DNA of 64,000 bases, from the NCBI RefSeq assembly GCF_042431545.1, contig NZ_JBHLYX010000007.1, one strand, 5' to 3'. Of this stretch, positions 17,958 through 25,179 are shown in pieces. The first letter of the stretch is position 1. Each line of letters opens with the position of its first letter. Made by a program: the position numbers and the translations under genes. The notes below the pieces were generated by a model that ran no database searches, was not told the origin of the DNA, and was given only the letters and a program-made list of their open reading frames with translations. This DNA comes from Pseudoalteromonas xiamenensis (GTDB lineage: Bacteria; Pseudomonadota; Gammaproteobacteria; Enterobacterales; Alteromonadaceae).

Positions 17958-19379
17958 TCAAAGATCAAATAGTTTTAATAGACCTGCACGCGCTTTTTCT
18001 TGGGGTTGCGCCGCAAAACCGAGACGAATGTGTGTTGCTACATTCGGAGGAGTTAAATGAAATTCTCGCTCGCTTTGAATGTATATTTTGCTTTGCCAAG
18101 CTCTCTCTTTCAGTTCCGATGACTCACGCATGATATCAACCCAAAGCGCCATACCTCCATCCGGTACTTCGAAATTCATTACGTGGCCAGAATGCTTTAT
18201 CTCGTTCAGTACATTGATCATCGCGTCCCGACGAAGTCGATATGCTTTGGTCATTTTCCGTAAATGACGTTCAAAATGACCTTCTGCCATCCAATGACCA
18301 ATTGATAGTTGAGTGAGAGCGTCATTTCGATGATTCATTAACTGCTTTAAAGCAATCAGTGGATGAAGAAGGTGTTGAGGCGCACATAGGTAACCTGTTC
18401 GCGTCCCCGCAAACATCACTTTTGAAAACGTCGAAAGGTAAATGACTATCTGCGCGGGGTCGTCCGTCGCCATTGGTTTTAGAGGCTGACACGCGTAGTG
18501 AAACTCATGATCGTAATCATCTTCAACGATAAATACGCCATATTCATAGCACAATTGATAGATCTCGAGTCTTTTTGAGGCGCTTAATGTAACGGTCGTC
18601 GGATATTGATGAAGCGGTGTTAAATACAATAATTTAACTCGCCCAGCACTTAACACCGATTTAAGATGCTCTGTACAAATGCCGGTTTTATCTTGCCGAA
18701 TTCCGACAACTTGCGCTCCACATGAGTCAAACGCTTTTCGAGCAGGCGGATAACCAAGCGCTTCAATGGCCACTTTATCTCCGGGTGTGATGAACAGTTT
18801 AGCGATGAGAAACAAAGCCTCCTGCGAACCATTACACACCAACACATCATCAAAGGTTGCCCCTCGAGCGCGCCGCAGATATTGAAGAATTTGCGCTTTC
18901 AAAAGCGGTACTCCGGTTATTTCACCATAATGCAATGCATGCGCATTCGCTTTGCGACACATCACCGATAACGAGCGCCGAAACGAATCAAATGGAAAAA
19001 GATCAAAATCAGGCAACCCGCCGCCAAAGTGATAATCAAAATCAACGATCTCTGAGGTAATGGGTTTTTCTAATTCCAGTGCCAATGAAGGTGATACGGT
19101 GCGAAATGCTCTGAGTGTTTGACCTCCAGACGAGTGTTCAATCGGCAAATTGTCTTCAACGTAATAGCCACTGCGCTCTTTACTCACTAACCAACCTTCT
19201 GCGACTAGTTGTTGTAAAGCGTGCATCATGGTGTGTCTATTCACTTGAAATGACTCTGCAAGAATTCGCGCTGAAGCGAGTTTTTCTTTTGGTTTAAATT
19301 GGCCCGTTCGAATTGCCTCTCTTAAGGCATCTTGCACCGACTGATATTTCGGGATTGATTCCGTGACTGTTGTTCCCAT
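17958..19379 (-). CDS. MocR/PdxR-type regulator (GntR helix-turn-helix plus aminotransferase domain)
   Basis: The 473-residue protein starts with a GntR winged helix (residues ~10-75, PKEKLASARILAESFQVNRHTMMHALQQL). A class I aminotransferase-like domain follows, with the PLP Lys in LSTFSKVMFAGTRTGYL and the Asp in VEDDYDHEF. MocR proteins sense PLP or an amino-acid/amine adduct of it and regulate the divergent gene. Here the divergent unit is the GNAT/PaiB/HopJ operon starting 105 bases away. The gap contains two related elements, TCTGGTCTAGTTA and TCTGGTTGTTTTAGTTA, that could be its sites; this is weak evidence. Confidence 0.9.
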   Translation of the reverse strand: MGTTVTESIPKYQSVQDALREAIRTGQFKPKEKLASARILAESFQVNRHTMMHALQQLVAEGWLVSKERSGYYVEDNLPIEHSSGGQTLRAFRTVSPSLALELEKPITSEIVDFDYHFGGGLPDFDLFPFDSFRRSLSVMCRKANAHALHYGEITGVPLLKAQILQYLRRARGATFDDVLVCNGSQEALFLIAKLFITPGDKVAIEALGYPPARKAFDSCGAQVVGIRQDKTGICTEHLKSVLSAGRVKLLYLTPLHQYPTTVTLSASKRLEIYQLCYEYGVFIVEDDYDHEFHYACQPLKPMATDDPAQIVIYLSTFSKVMFAGTRTGYLCAPQHLLHPLIALKQLMNHRNDALTQLSIGHWMAEGHFERHLRKMTKAYRLRRDAMINVLNEIKHSGHVMNFEVPDGGMALWVDIMRESSELKERAWQSKIYIQSEREFHLTPPNVATHIRLGFAAQPQEKARAGLLKLFDL

Positions 19380-19484
19380 GTTTCCATTACTCTGGTCTAG
19401 TTACTTTTGCATTTCTGGTTGTTTTAGTTATACCAATCAAAGCGTATTTTTATCAACCTAATTACTACTAGATATGGAACTAAT

Positions 19485-20060
19485 ATGCTGACTTCACTCG
19501 AACTTACCTCTGATAAAATCAAGCTTGTGCCGCTTAACGAATCACACTTGCCTTCACTGTACGAAGCTGGACAAGGCCCATCGGTATGGACGTGGTTATT
19601 TGGTAACTACTGTAAAACCCCTGAAATACTTAAAACCTGGTTTCAAACAACGGCACAATTCGACCCAAACAAGCAGTTAGTGTTCGCTACTACAATAGCT
19701 CAAACAGGCGAAGTTGTTGGCACAACTCGTTTTTTCCGATTAGATCCCGCTAATCGTTCTGTAGAAATCGGCCACACGTTTATAACCGATAAATGGCAAC
19801 GTTCATTTGTAAATACCCATGCCAAATACCTCATGCTAACGCACGCTTTTGAAACGCTAAAGATGGTACGTGTTGAATTTCGTACGCATGAGCACAATTC
19901 AAAATCGCGAAACGCTATTGCTCGTGTAGGCGCAACGTTTGAAGGGTTAGCGCGCAAAGATAGGCTGTTACCCAATGGTGAGTATCGCAATACAGCTAAA
20001 TTCGCCATCATTGATGACGATTGGCCACTTGCTAAACAAAAATTGGAGCTGAGTTTATGA
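19485..20060 (+). CDS. GNAT N-acetyltransferase, RimJ/RimL type
   Basis: The 191-residue protein has the RimJ/RimL arrangement: VGTTRFFRLDPANRSVEIGHTFI, then LMLTHAFETLKMVRVEFRTHEHN and SRNAIARVGATFEG, ending with a YRNTAKFAI strand. Such enzymes acetylate N-termini, polyamines or small amines with acetyl-CoA. The stop codon overlaps the start of the PaiB-like gene (ATGA). In Bacillus, PaiA (also a GNAT) and PaiB are paired. This gene may be the functional counterpart of PaiA, though it does not look like the same subfamily. Confidence 0.87.
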   Translation: MLTSLELTSDKIKLVPLNESHLPSLYEAGQGPSVWTWLFGNYCKTPEILKTWFQTTAQFDPNKQLVFATTIAQTGEVVGTTRFFRLDPANRSVEIGHTFITDKWQRSFVNTHAKYLMLTHAFETLKMVRVEFRTHEHNSKSRNAIARVGATFEGLARKDRLLPNGEYRNTAKFAIIDDDWPLAKQKLELSL

Positions 20061-20662
20061 AACGATATCCAAAACGACAATTTATTGAAACGAACCTAAG
20101 TGAGCTTATCAACGTGGTTTTGGCGTTTCCACTAGCCACGATTGTTGATCATCATCGAAATGTGGTGTTCATCCCTCTTCAACCCGATGAGCTGGGCACA
20201 CAGCTCAGTGGGCACGTTGCGGCGTATAACCCACTTGTCAATGCGGATGGACAAGAAGTAGTCGTCGTCTTTAGTGGTGAAGATGACTACATTTCGCCTA
20301 ATTTAGTATCGAATCAATATTTGCCGACCTGGCATTACAAAAAAGTCATCGTGCGTGGTAAATTGAGTATCATCCAAGATCCAACACTTGCGTGGCTTGA
20401 ACTGGTTAAGCAAGTTGAGCATGTCGAGCAAACCGAGTCATCACCTTGGAAAGCAGATTCTCTGAATTTGCAGGAGCAACGGATGCTTATGAAACAAATT
20501 CAAGTATTCAAGATAGACATTGACTCTATTGAAGGTAACTTTAAACTCAGTCAGCACAAATCAACGGAGCACCAATTCGCCATTCGCGACGCGCTCCAAG
20601 CTAAAAAAGAGCAACAAGTTGGAACTCAAAAAACTACTCGAAATGCTGAGATTATCGCCTGA
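20057..20662 (+). CDS. PaiB-family FMN-binding negative regulator
   Basis: The 201-residue protein has the PaiB pattern: MKRYPKRQF, then LAFPLATIVDHH, FIPLQPDELGTQLSGHVAAYNPLV and YISPNLV.....LPTWHYKKVIVRG. It adopts a split-barrel flavin-reductase-like fold. The first PaiB was described as a repressor of sporulation and protease genes in Bacillus; the bacterial family is otherwise poorly understood. It overlaps the GNAT gene by four bases and probably the HopJ-family gene by 44, so the three are co-translated. The divergent MocR regulator is the likely controller. Confidence 0.9.
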   Translation: MKRYPKRQFIETNLSELINVVLAFPLATIVDHHRNVVFIPLQPDELGTQLSGHVAAYNPLVNADGQEVVVVFSGEDDYISPNLVSNQYLPTWHYKKVIVRGKLSIIQDPTLAWLELVKQVEHVEQTESSPWKADSLNLQEQRMLMKQIQVFKIDIDSIEGNFKLSQHKSTEHQFAIRDALQAKKEQQVGTQKTTRNAEIIA

Positions 20663-20969
20663 ACTTCTTGTTTTTAATGACGTCATTGCCACCATTGATG
20701 CACATTATCATTTTACAGCCTCTCGTTTTCACAACAATGGCTTGGAGAATGAAATAGGAACTAATTTAGGATCATGCAAAGTATTTGCTTTTGCAAAACA
20801 GCATAAGTTAACCAAGGACGAAACATTAGCTTGTTTTGCAGAACATTACTTCAAAGATGTTCTCGTACATCCAGAGAGTCAAAGTCATCAGAATATCCGG
20901 CATTTTATGAAAAGTGAGCGTGGATTGGACGGAGTTATGTTCGACAGTAAAGTACTAATGGAAAAATAG
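20619..20969 (+). CDS. HopJ-family protein
   Basis: About 116 residues with the family's blocks: VFNDVIATIDAHYHFTASRF, NEIGTNLGSCKVFAFAKQH, LACFAEHYFKDVLVHPESQ, HQNIRHFMK and GLDGVMF. The name comes from a Pseudomonas syringae type III effector screen, but the family is common in free-living bacteria without type III secretion and its role is unknown. A TTG at 20619 gives the normal family length; the first ATG after it is 20643. The longer frame to 20520 is just overlap with paiB. The stop codon is inside the terminator stem. Confidence 0.82.
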   Translation: MELKKLLEMLRLSPELLVFNDVIATIDAHYHFTASRFHNNGLENEIGTNLGSCKVFAFAKQHKLTKDETLACFAEHYFKDVLVHPESQSHQNIRHFMKSERGLDGVMFDSKVLMEK

Positions 20970-20990
20970 GCAGAAGACCTGCCTATTTTT
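20965..20990 (+). terminator. Terminator of the GNAT/PaiB/HopJ operon
   Basis: The stem AATAGGCAG / CTGCCTATT with a 5-base loop is followed by TTT, and overlaps the HopJ stop codon. Confidence 0.75.
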
Positions 20991-21013
20991 CTTTACGGTA
21001 TCAACAGTGAACG

Positions 21014-21577
21014 CTAATTAAGTTCTTTATCTACCCAAAACTTAGTACCTTTTAGCACAGCTTGGAGTGCAAGGCCGGTATCCGTTAACGAATAAACCGT
21101 GACGTCGTCCACTACCGCTTCAGCTGCAACAGCGGCACCTTTATCTTCGTGTTTAGCTGCTGCATCCGCGTTACCACCAAATGCCCAACCATGTTCAATA
21201 AAACGTTTCATTGCAGCATCGGTATGAAATACCATCACAATATTAAAATCTTTTGCGCCTAGGCCTAAACCGAGTCCCGCTTCCGCCATATTCATATACG
21301 TTTGCTTGCCAGTACTGTTGTTCGTGACCACACCATAGCCACCACCAACACTCGCTATCAGCAAATTCACATTTGCGTTATCAAACACAGCGTAGCCTGG
21401 TGCAGAGCGAATTTGCTTTCTCACATCTGGTTTTTGGGCATAAAGTTGGTTCAAGGTATTCGTTTTCATACTTTGCACCACTTGGCGTTTTTCGGCAGGT
21501 GACGCATCTCCGCTCGTTGCACAGCCTGTTAATGTCAGTAAAAAACTGAGCGACACGATTTGTAGTAGTGTTTTCAT
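21014..21577 (-). CDS. SYLF/YSC84-domain lipoprotein
   Basis: The protein starts MKTLLQIVSLSFLLTLTGC, a lipoprotein signal with the lipobox LTGC, so it is anchored in the envelope. The mature part is a SYLF (Ysc84) domain with the conserved LLIASVGGGYGVV, YMNMAEAGLGLGLGAKDF and GWAFGGNADA blocks; SYLF domains bind lipids or phosphoinositides in eukaryotes. AAGGAGG lies just upstream. A second ATG one codon earlier (21580) is equally possible. Monocistronic; its bacterial function is unknown. Confidence 0.88.
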   Translation of the reverse strand: MKTLLQIVSLSFLLTLTGCATSGDASPAEKRQVVQSMKTNTLNQLYAQKPDVRKQIRSAPGYAVFDNANVNLLIASVGGGYGVVTNNSTGKQTYMNMAEAGLGLGLGAKDFNIVMVFHTDAAMKRFIEHGWAFGGNADAAAKHEDKGAAVAAEAVVDDVTVYSLTDTGLALQAVLKGTKFWVDKELN

Positions 21578-21855
21578 CATAAACCTCCTTATTGGTTTGC
21601 ATTGAGTGTAGCAAAGCAACATAAGCGTGTGATGAATAAGCGAGAAAGAAAAAAGCCACGCAAAAAGCGTGGCTAATCGTTCATGGGTATACTTAAGGGA
21701 TAAGTGTGAACAAGGCTTATTCTAGAGATTTAATAGTAAATTAAAATCACATTATAACGACGAAAATCATCGCTTTTTACGAACAATAGTGAAATCTACT
21801 ACAACTCGCTAAAATGCGTGCTATTCAACCTCAGCCTTATAAAAACACAAAGACC

Positions 21856-22716
21856 ATGACTTATTTATTTTCGATAACCCTACTTTGGGCGTTTTCGTTT
21901 AGCCTCATTGGTGTCTACCTCGCAGGTCAAGTGGATGCATGGTTCGCCGCATGGACACGCATTCTGCTGGCCACTCTGGTTTTACTGCCTTTTCTGCGAC
22001 CCTCTCGAATTTCGACCCCACATAAGCTGAAATTGATGCTAGTAGGTGCAATTCAAATTGGCGCAATGTATGGGTTTTACTACCAATCTTTTCTCTATCT
22101 CAGCGTTCCCGAGGTGTTACTCTTTACCGTAATGACCCCTATATATATCACTCTAATCAACGATTTAATGGAAAAGTCCTTCCATTGGCGTTATTTGCTA
22201 GTTGCGCTTTTGGCTGTCTTGGGCGCGGTGATCATTCGCTATCAGACGCTCGATTTGAATTATTGGAAAGGCATTGCCATCGTACAAGGCGCTAATTTGT
22301 GCTTCGCTGCTGGCCAAGTCATGTATAAACACTTAGACAACCAACTCACAATTAAACATAGTGAGCGCTGTGGCTGGTTTTTCCTTGGCGCTCTACTGGT
22401 ATCCTCATGCAGTTTAGTTGCCTTTTGCAATGTCGATAAATTGCCTCAAACTTCACTGCAGTGGGGAGTTATCGTTTATTTAGGACTTGTCGCGTCTGGT
22501 CTTGGTTATCTAATGTGGAATAAGGGGGCCACGCTTGTGTCTGTGGGACAGCTTGCAGTCATGAACAATTTACTGATCCCGGCAGGCATTCTAGTTAATG
22601 TCATTATTTGGAGTAAACCAAGCGACCCCTTACGCTTAGTACTGGGAAGTGCGGTTATTCTGTTGGCACTGCTCATTGATACTTACTGGCAAAAACGTCG
22701 CATTTCAACCCAATAG
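21856..22716 (+). CDS. EamA/DMT-family transporter
   Basis: A ten-helix membrane protein of the drug/metabolite transporter superfamily, made of two EamA repeats (about 1-135 and 145-285). It begins MTYLFSITLLWAFSFSLIGVY and includes WTRILLATLVLLPFL, VLLFTVMTPIYITLINDL, VALLAVLGAVIIRY and VYLGLVASGLGYLMWNKGATL. Substrates of this family range from amino acids and amines to vitamins and cannot be assigned. I use ATG 21856, at the first helix; ATG 21814 is an alternative that adds 14 polar residues. Its 3' end overlaps the convergent GNAT gene by 12 bases. Confidence 0.88.
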   Translation: MTYLFSITLLWAFSFSLIGVYLAGQVDAWFAAWTRILLATLVLLPFLRPSRISTPHKLKLMLVGAIQIGAMYGFYYQSFLYLSVPEVLLFTVMTPIYITLINDLMEKSFHWRYLLVALLAVLGAVIIRYQTLDLNYWKGIAIVQGANLCFAAGQVMYKHLDNQLTIKHSERCGWFFLGALLVSSCSLVAFCNVDKLPQTSLQWGVIVYLGLVASGLGYLMWNKGATLVSVGQLAVMNNLLIPAGILVNVIIWSKPSDPLRLVLGSAVILLALLIDTYWQKRRISTQ

Positions 22717-23148
22717 TTTACGACAGCGGATCTTTACTAAACGAGGATCCGCGTTTTCTTTCACATTCACGATGTGGTAGTCATGGCTTATCAACATTTG
22801 AAGCATAGTTTTGAATTGGTTCATGGTTTTCACTTCAATCGCGCTAAATCCCTCGCCTTCACACCACGCTTCTTGCCTCAACAGTAATGCGCGAGCAATC
22901 CCTCGTCCACGATAGGCAGGAATTACAGCCCCGAGCCAAGAATAAAATGTATCTTCATTCAAGGCATAACCCAGCTTGTACGCAATAGGCTTACCACGAT
23001 GATAGGCAACTAGCGGCAGCATCTTTGCATTTGCTAAACGCTTTTCAAGATCATCTGCTTTCTTTGGTGCGCCAAATTCAGGAATTTGAGCCTCAACTTC
23101 TAAGACATGTTCAAGCGTTGAAGACTTTATTTCAAACTCATTTTGCAT
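22705..23148 (-). CDS. GNAT N-acetyltransferase
   Basis: The 147-residue protein contains the acetyl-CoA loop IPAYRGRGIARALLLRQEAWCEGEGF (R-x-x-G-x-G/A type, about residues 75-100), preceded by the strand TFYSWLGAVI. It is a single GNAT domain with no obvious subfamily signature. The gene is convergent with the EamA transporter and overlaps it by 12 bases. It is followed on its strand, after about 55 bases upstream in coordinate terms, by the unrelated MbnH gene. Substrate unknown. Confidence 0.88.
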   Translation of the reverse strand: MQNEFEIKSSTLEHVLEVEAQIPEFGAPKKADDLEKRLANAKMLPLVAYHRGKPIAYKLGYALNEDTFYSWLGAVIPAYRGRGIARALLLRQEAWCEGEGFSAIEVKTMNQFKTMLQMLISHDYHIVNVKENADPRLVKIRCRKLLG

Positions 23149-23203
23149 AATAGACTTATTCCCGATGAGGTTTGTGGTTGAGCATACTTATTCGTCAGAT
23201 TGC

Positions 23204-24370
23204 CTAATTTTTATTTTTTGACGCCCGTGGATCAGAATATTTTTCATTCGTCACAAAATCGTTGTCGGTCAAGCTGTGCAAAAACGCAAGTAATGCCTGT
23301 TTTTCATCGTTGCTTAATACAAAGCCTTTTACAAACAAACTTTTATTTGGATGAAGCCTGCCATCTCCCGCTAACGGCCCCGACTCGATATTTCGCCCAC
23401 CAGCCGCATAGAAGTCAATCACATCTGATAGGGTCGCGATACTACCATCATGCATGTAGGGTGCTGTTAATTCGACATTTCTGAGTGTCGGCGCTCTAAA
23501 TCTGCCTTCATCCCCCAAGTTGAGCGTGACATCAATCATGCCTCGGTCATATTGAGGATAACCTTTATGGTTAAAATTAGGCTGGTCGGTGTAATACAAC
23601 CCTGTATTATGAAACGCAAAGCGGTTAATCGGCTGATTTTCATGGGTTGTTGATTGAGTAAAATTAAATCCACCATGACAATGATGGCACTCTAAACGCT
23701 CTGAGAAAAATAGGTTCATACCTTTGATTTGTTGTTCGGTCAACGCATTGTCATCCTCAGTATATGCATAACGGTCAAACGGACTCGATAACGATATCAA
23801 ACTTCGTACAAACGCTGCGAGCGCTTGCACTATACGGTTAAACGACACCTCTCCACTCCCAAACGCCGCTTCGAATTTACTGGGATAATCACCCTGTCGA
23901 AAGTGTTTCAGAATGGTGGCTTCATTGCCTGTGATCCCCATTTCAATAGGTCTTTGCCCAAACATCGGGATCAGTAGCTGCGCTTCAATGTCGGTTAGGA
24001 ATGGATGACTCCATGTTAACGTTTTATTGTACGCTACGTTCACCAGGGCCAAAGCATTTCGCGTATGAGCCTGCCCTGTTGAACCTACAGAAACCTTGCG
24101 ATTTTCAGCGAAAGCATGAGCTTGCTGATGGCAACTGGCGCAGCTTTGCGTGCCATTTCCTGAAAGTGCTTTGTCATAAAACAAATAACGACCAAGCGAG
24201 ACCTTTGCTTCAGACATGGGATTGCCTTCGTGCACCAAGGGTTTTGGAAAACCCGTCGGTATCGCCCACCTATATTCCTTCGGCATGGCAATAAATTTGC
24301 TATACACAAACCATGTTACGAGTGGCACAAGTCCAACCAACGCAAGCACAAATGCCTTCTTTTTACTCAT
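23204..24370 (-). CDS. MbnH-like diheme enzyme (MauG/bacterial cytochrome c peroxidase superfamily)
   Basis: About 388 residues with an N-terminal membrane anchor (AFVLALVGLVPLVTWFVYS) and two c-type haem sites, QSCASCHQQAH and ECHHCHGGF. Blocks LGRYLFYDKALSGNGTQSCASC, RNALALVNVAYNKTLTW, FRAPTLRNVELTAPYMHDGS and DVIDFYAAGGR are those of the diheme family. It is paired with the MbnP-like gene, whose end overlaps its start by eight bases. In characterised pairs MbnH oxidises a specific Trp of MbnP to kynurenine, which creates a copper site. Acts in the periplasm. Start ATG 24370 follows AGAGGT; a GTG two codons earlier is possible. Confidence 0.9.
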   Translation of the reverse strand: MSKKKAFVLALVGLVPLVTWFVYSKFIAMPKEYRWAIPTGFPKPLVHEGNPMSEAKVSLGRYLFYDKALSGNGTQSCASCHQQAHAFAENRKVSVGSTGQAHTRNALALVNVAYNKTLTWSHPFLTDIEAQLLIPMFGQRPIEMGITGNEATILKHFRQGDYPSKFEAAFGSGEVSFNRIVQALAAFVRSLISLSSPFDRYAYTEDDNALTEQQIKGMNLFFSERLECHHCHGGFNFTQSTTHENQPINRFAFHNTGLYYTDQPNFNHKGYPQYDRGMIDVTLNLGDEGRFRAPTLRNVELTAPYMHDGSIATLSDVIDFYAAGGRNIESGPLAGDGRLHPNKSLFVKGFVLSNDEKQALLAFLHSLTDNDFVTNEKYSDPRASKNKN

Positions 24371-25097
24371 GCTCACCTCTAAAAAGTGGCAGCTTGAGCC
24401 GCGACATTACTGTTTTACACCCTTGTTGTTCTGGATCTCCCATACAATCAGGCAGATCAGCCAAATCGAGACCGTTAAGCAACGCTTTAAGATCAAACAA
24501 CACCGCGTTTTCGCCTTTTAATTCAATGGAGTACTGGTAGCGATTGGCAAGGGCACAGGGCTGACTTGGTGCACGCATCACGCTTGCTGATTGACAACCT
24601 ATTGAACCTAAGTGAAATTCCCAACTTTCATTTTGCTGCTTTAAGTCCAAACGCAAGAACTTGTGCCCCTGCTGCCATGTCCAAAACATTTCAGGTACAT
24701 TCAGCGGTGAAACTTGCGTCAGTGGATTACGATGGTTGTCATCAAACGGCAGACCCAACGTAAAACTCAATGTCCCCTCAGGGAGACGCCCTTCAAATTC
24801 AATACGCCAATGGTTTTGTGAGCAATCACCACCAACCAACACGACATCCGTATTTTGCTCTATGCCATTGTCGACAAGAGTGAGGCGTTGACCGTTTAAA
24901 TAGAAGTCAGAAAGGTAAAATTGCAGTTGTTCTACGCTGAGCGCTGCTGGGTTATTTGATTGGCACAAGGAAATTGGTGCTGCATGACTTCCCCAAACTG
25001 GGCGAATGGATAGGACTGACGATTCGTTTGATGAACACCCTAAAAGACCCACAATCAACATTGTTGAATAGAATGTATACAGGAAATTTCTTTTCAA
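24363..25097 (-). CDS. MbnP-like copper-binding lipoprotein
   Basis: The 244-residue protein has a lipobox (VGLLGCSSNES) and the signature of the 'metallo-mystery pair' partner. SVEQLQFYLSDFYLNG, the motif PEMFWTWQQGHKFLRLDL and a four-Cys pattern (SLCQS, GGDCSQNHW, GSIGCQSAS, QPCALANR) are all present. The Trp pair in FWTW is where the modified residue of known MbnPs lies, as I recall. Copper binding then depends on kynurenine formation by the partner MbnH, encoded immediately downstream. An extra CMGDPEQQGC near the C-terminus is probably a disulfide. It is divergent from the anchor-B gene at 25180, so all three are likely co-regulated. Confidence 0.9.
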   Translation of the reverse strand: MKRNFLYTFYSTMLIVGLLGCSSNESSVLSIRPVWGSHAAPISLCQSNNPAALSVEQLQFYLSDFYLNGQRLTLVDNGIEQNTDVVLVGGDCSQNHWRIEFEGRLPEGTLSFTLGLPFDDNHRNPLTQVSPLNVPEMFWTWQQGHKFLRLDLKQQNESWEFHLGSIGCQSASVMRAPSQPCALANRYQYSIELKGENAVLFDLKALLNGLDLADLPDCMGDPEQQGCKTVMSRLKLPLFRGEHE

Positions 25098-25179
25098 GTT
25101 AGTATAGTGTTCCTATATTGTGTATTAATACGACGTTATGCAGGTGCATGACAGGATGTACATTCGCTTGGAGACAACG

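Noticed and set aside
20520..20969. HopJ-family gene as evidence of a type III secretion effector
   Set aside because: The family is common in free-living bacteria without type III secretion, and no secretion genes or chaperone occur nearby. The reading-frame part before 20619 is only overlap with the PaiB gene.
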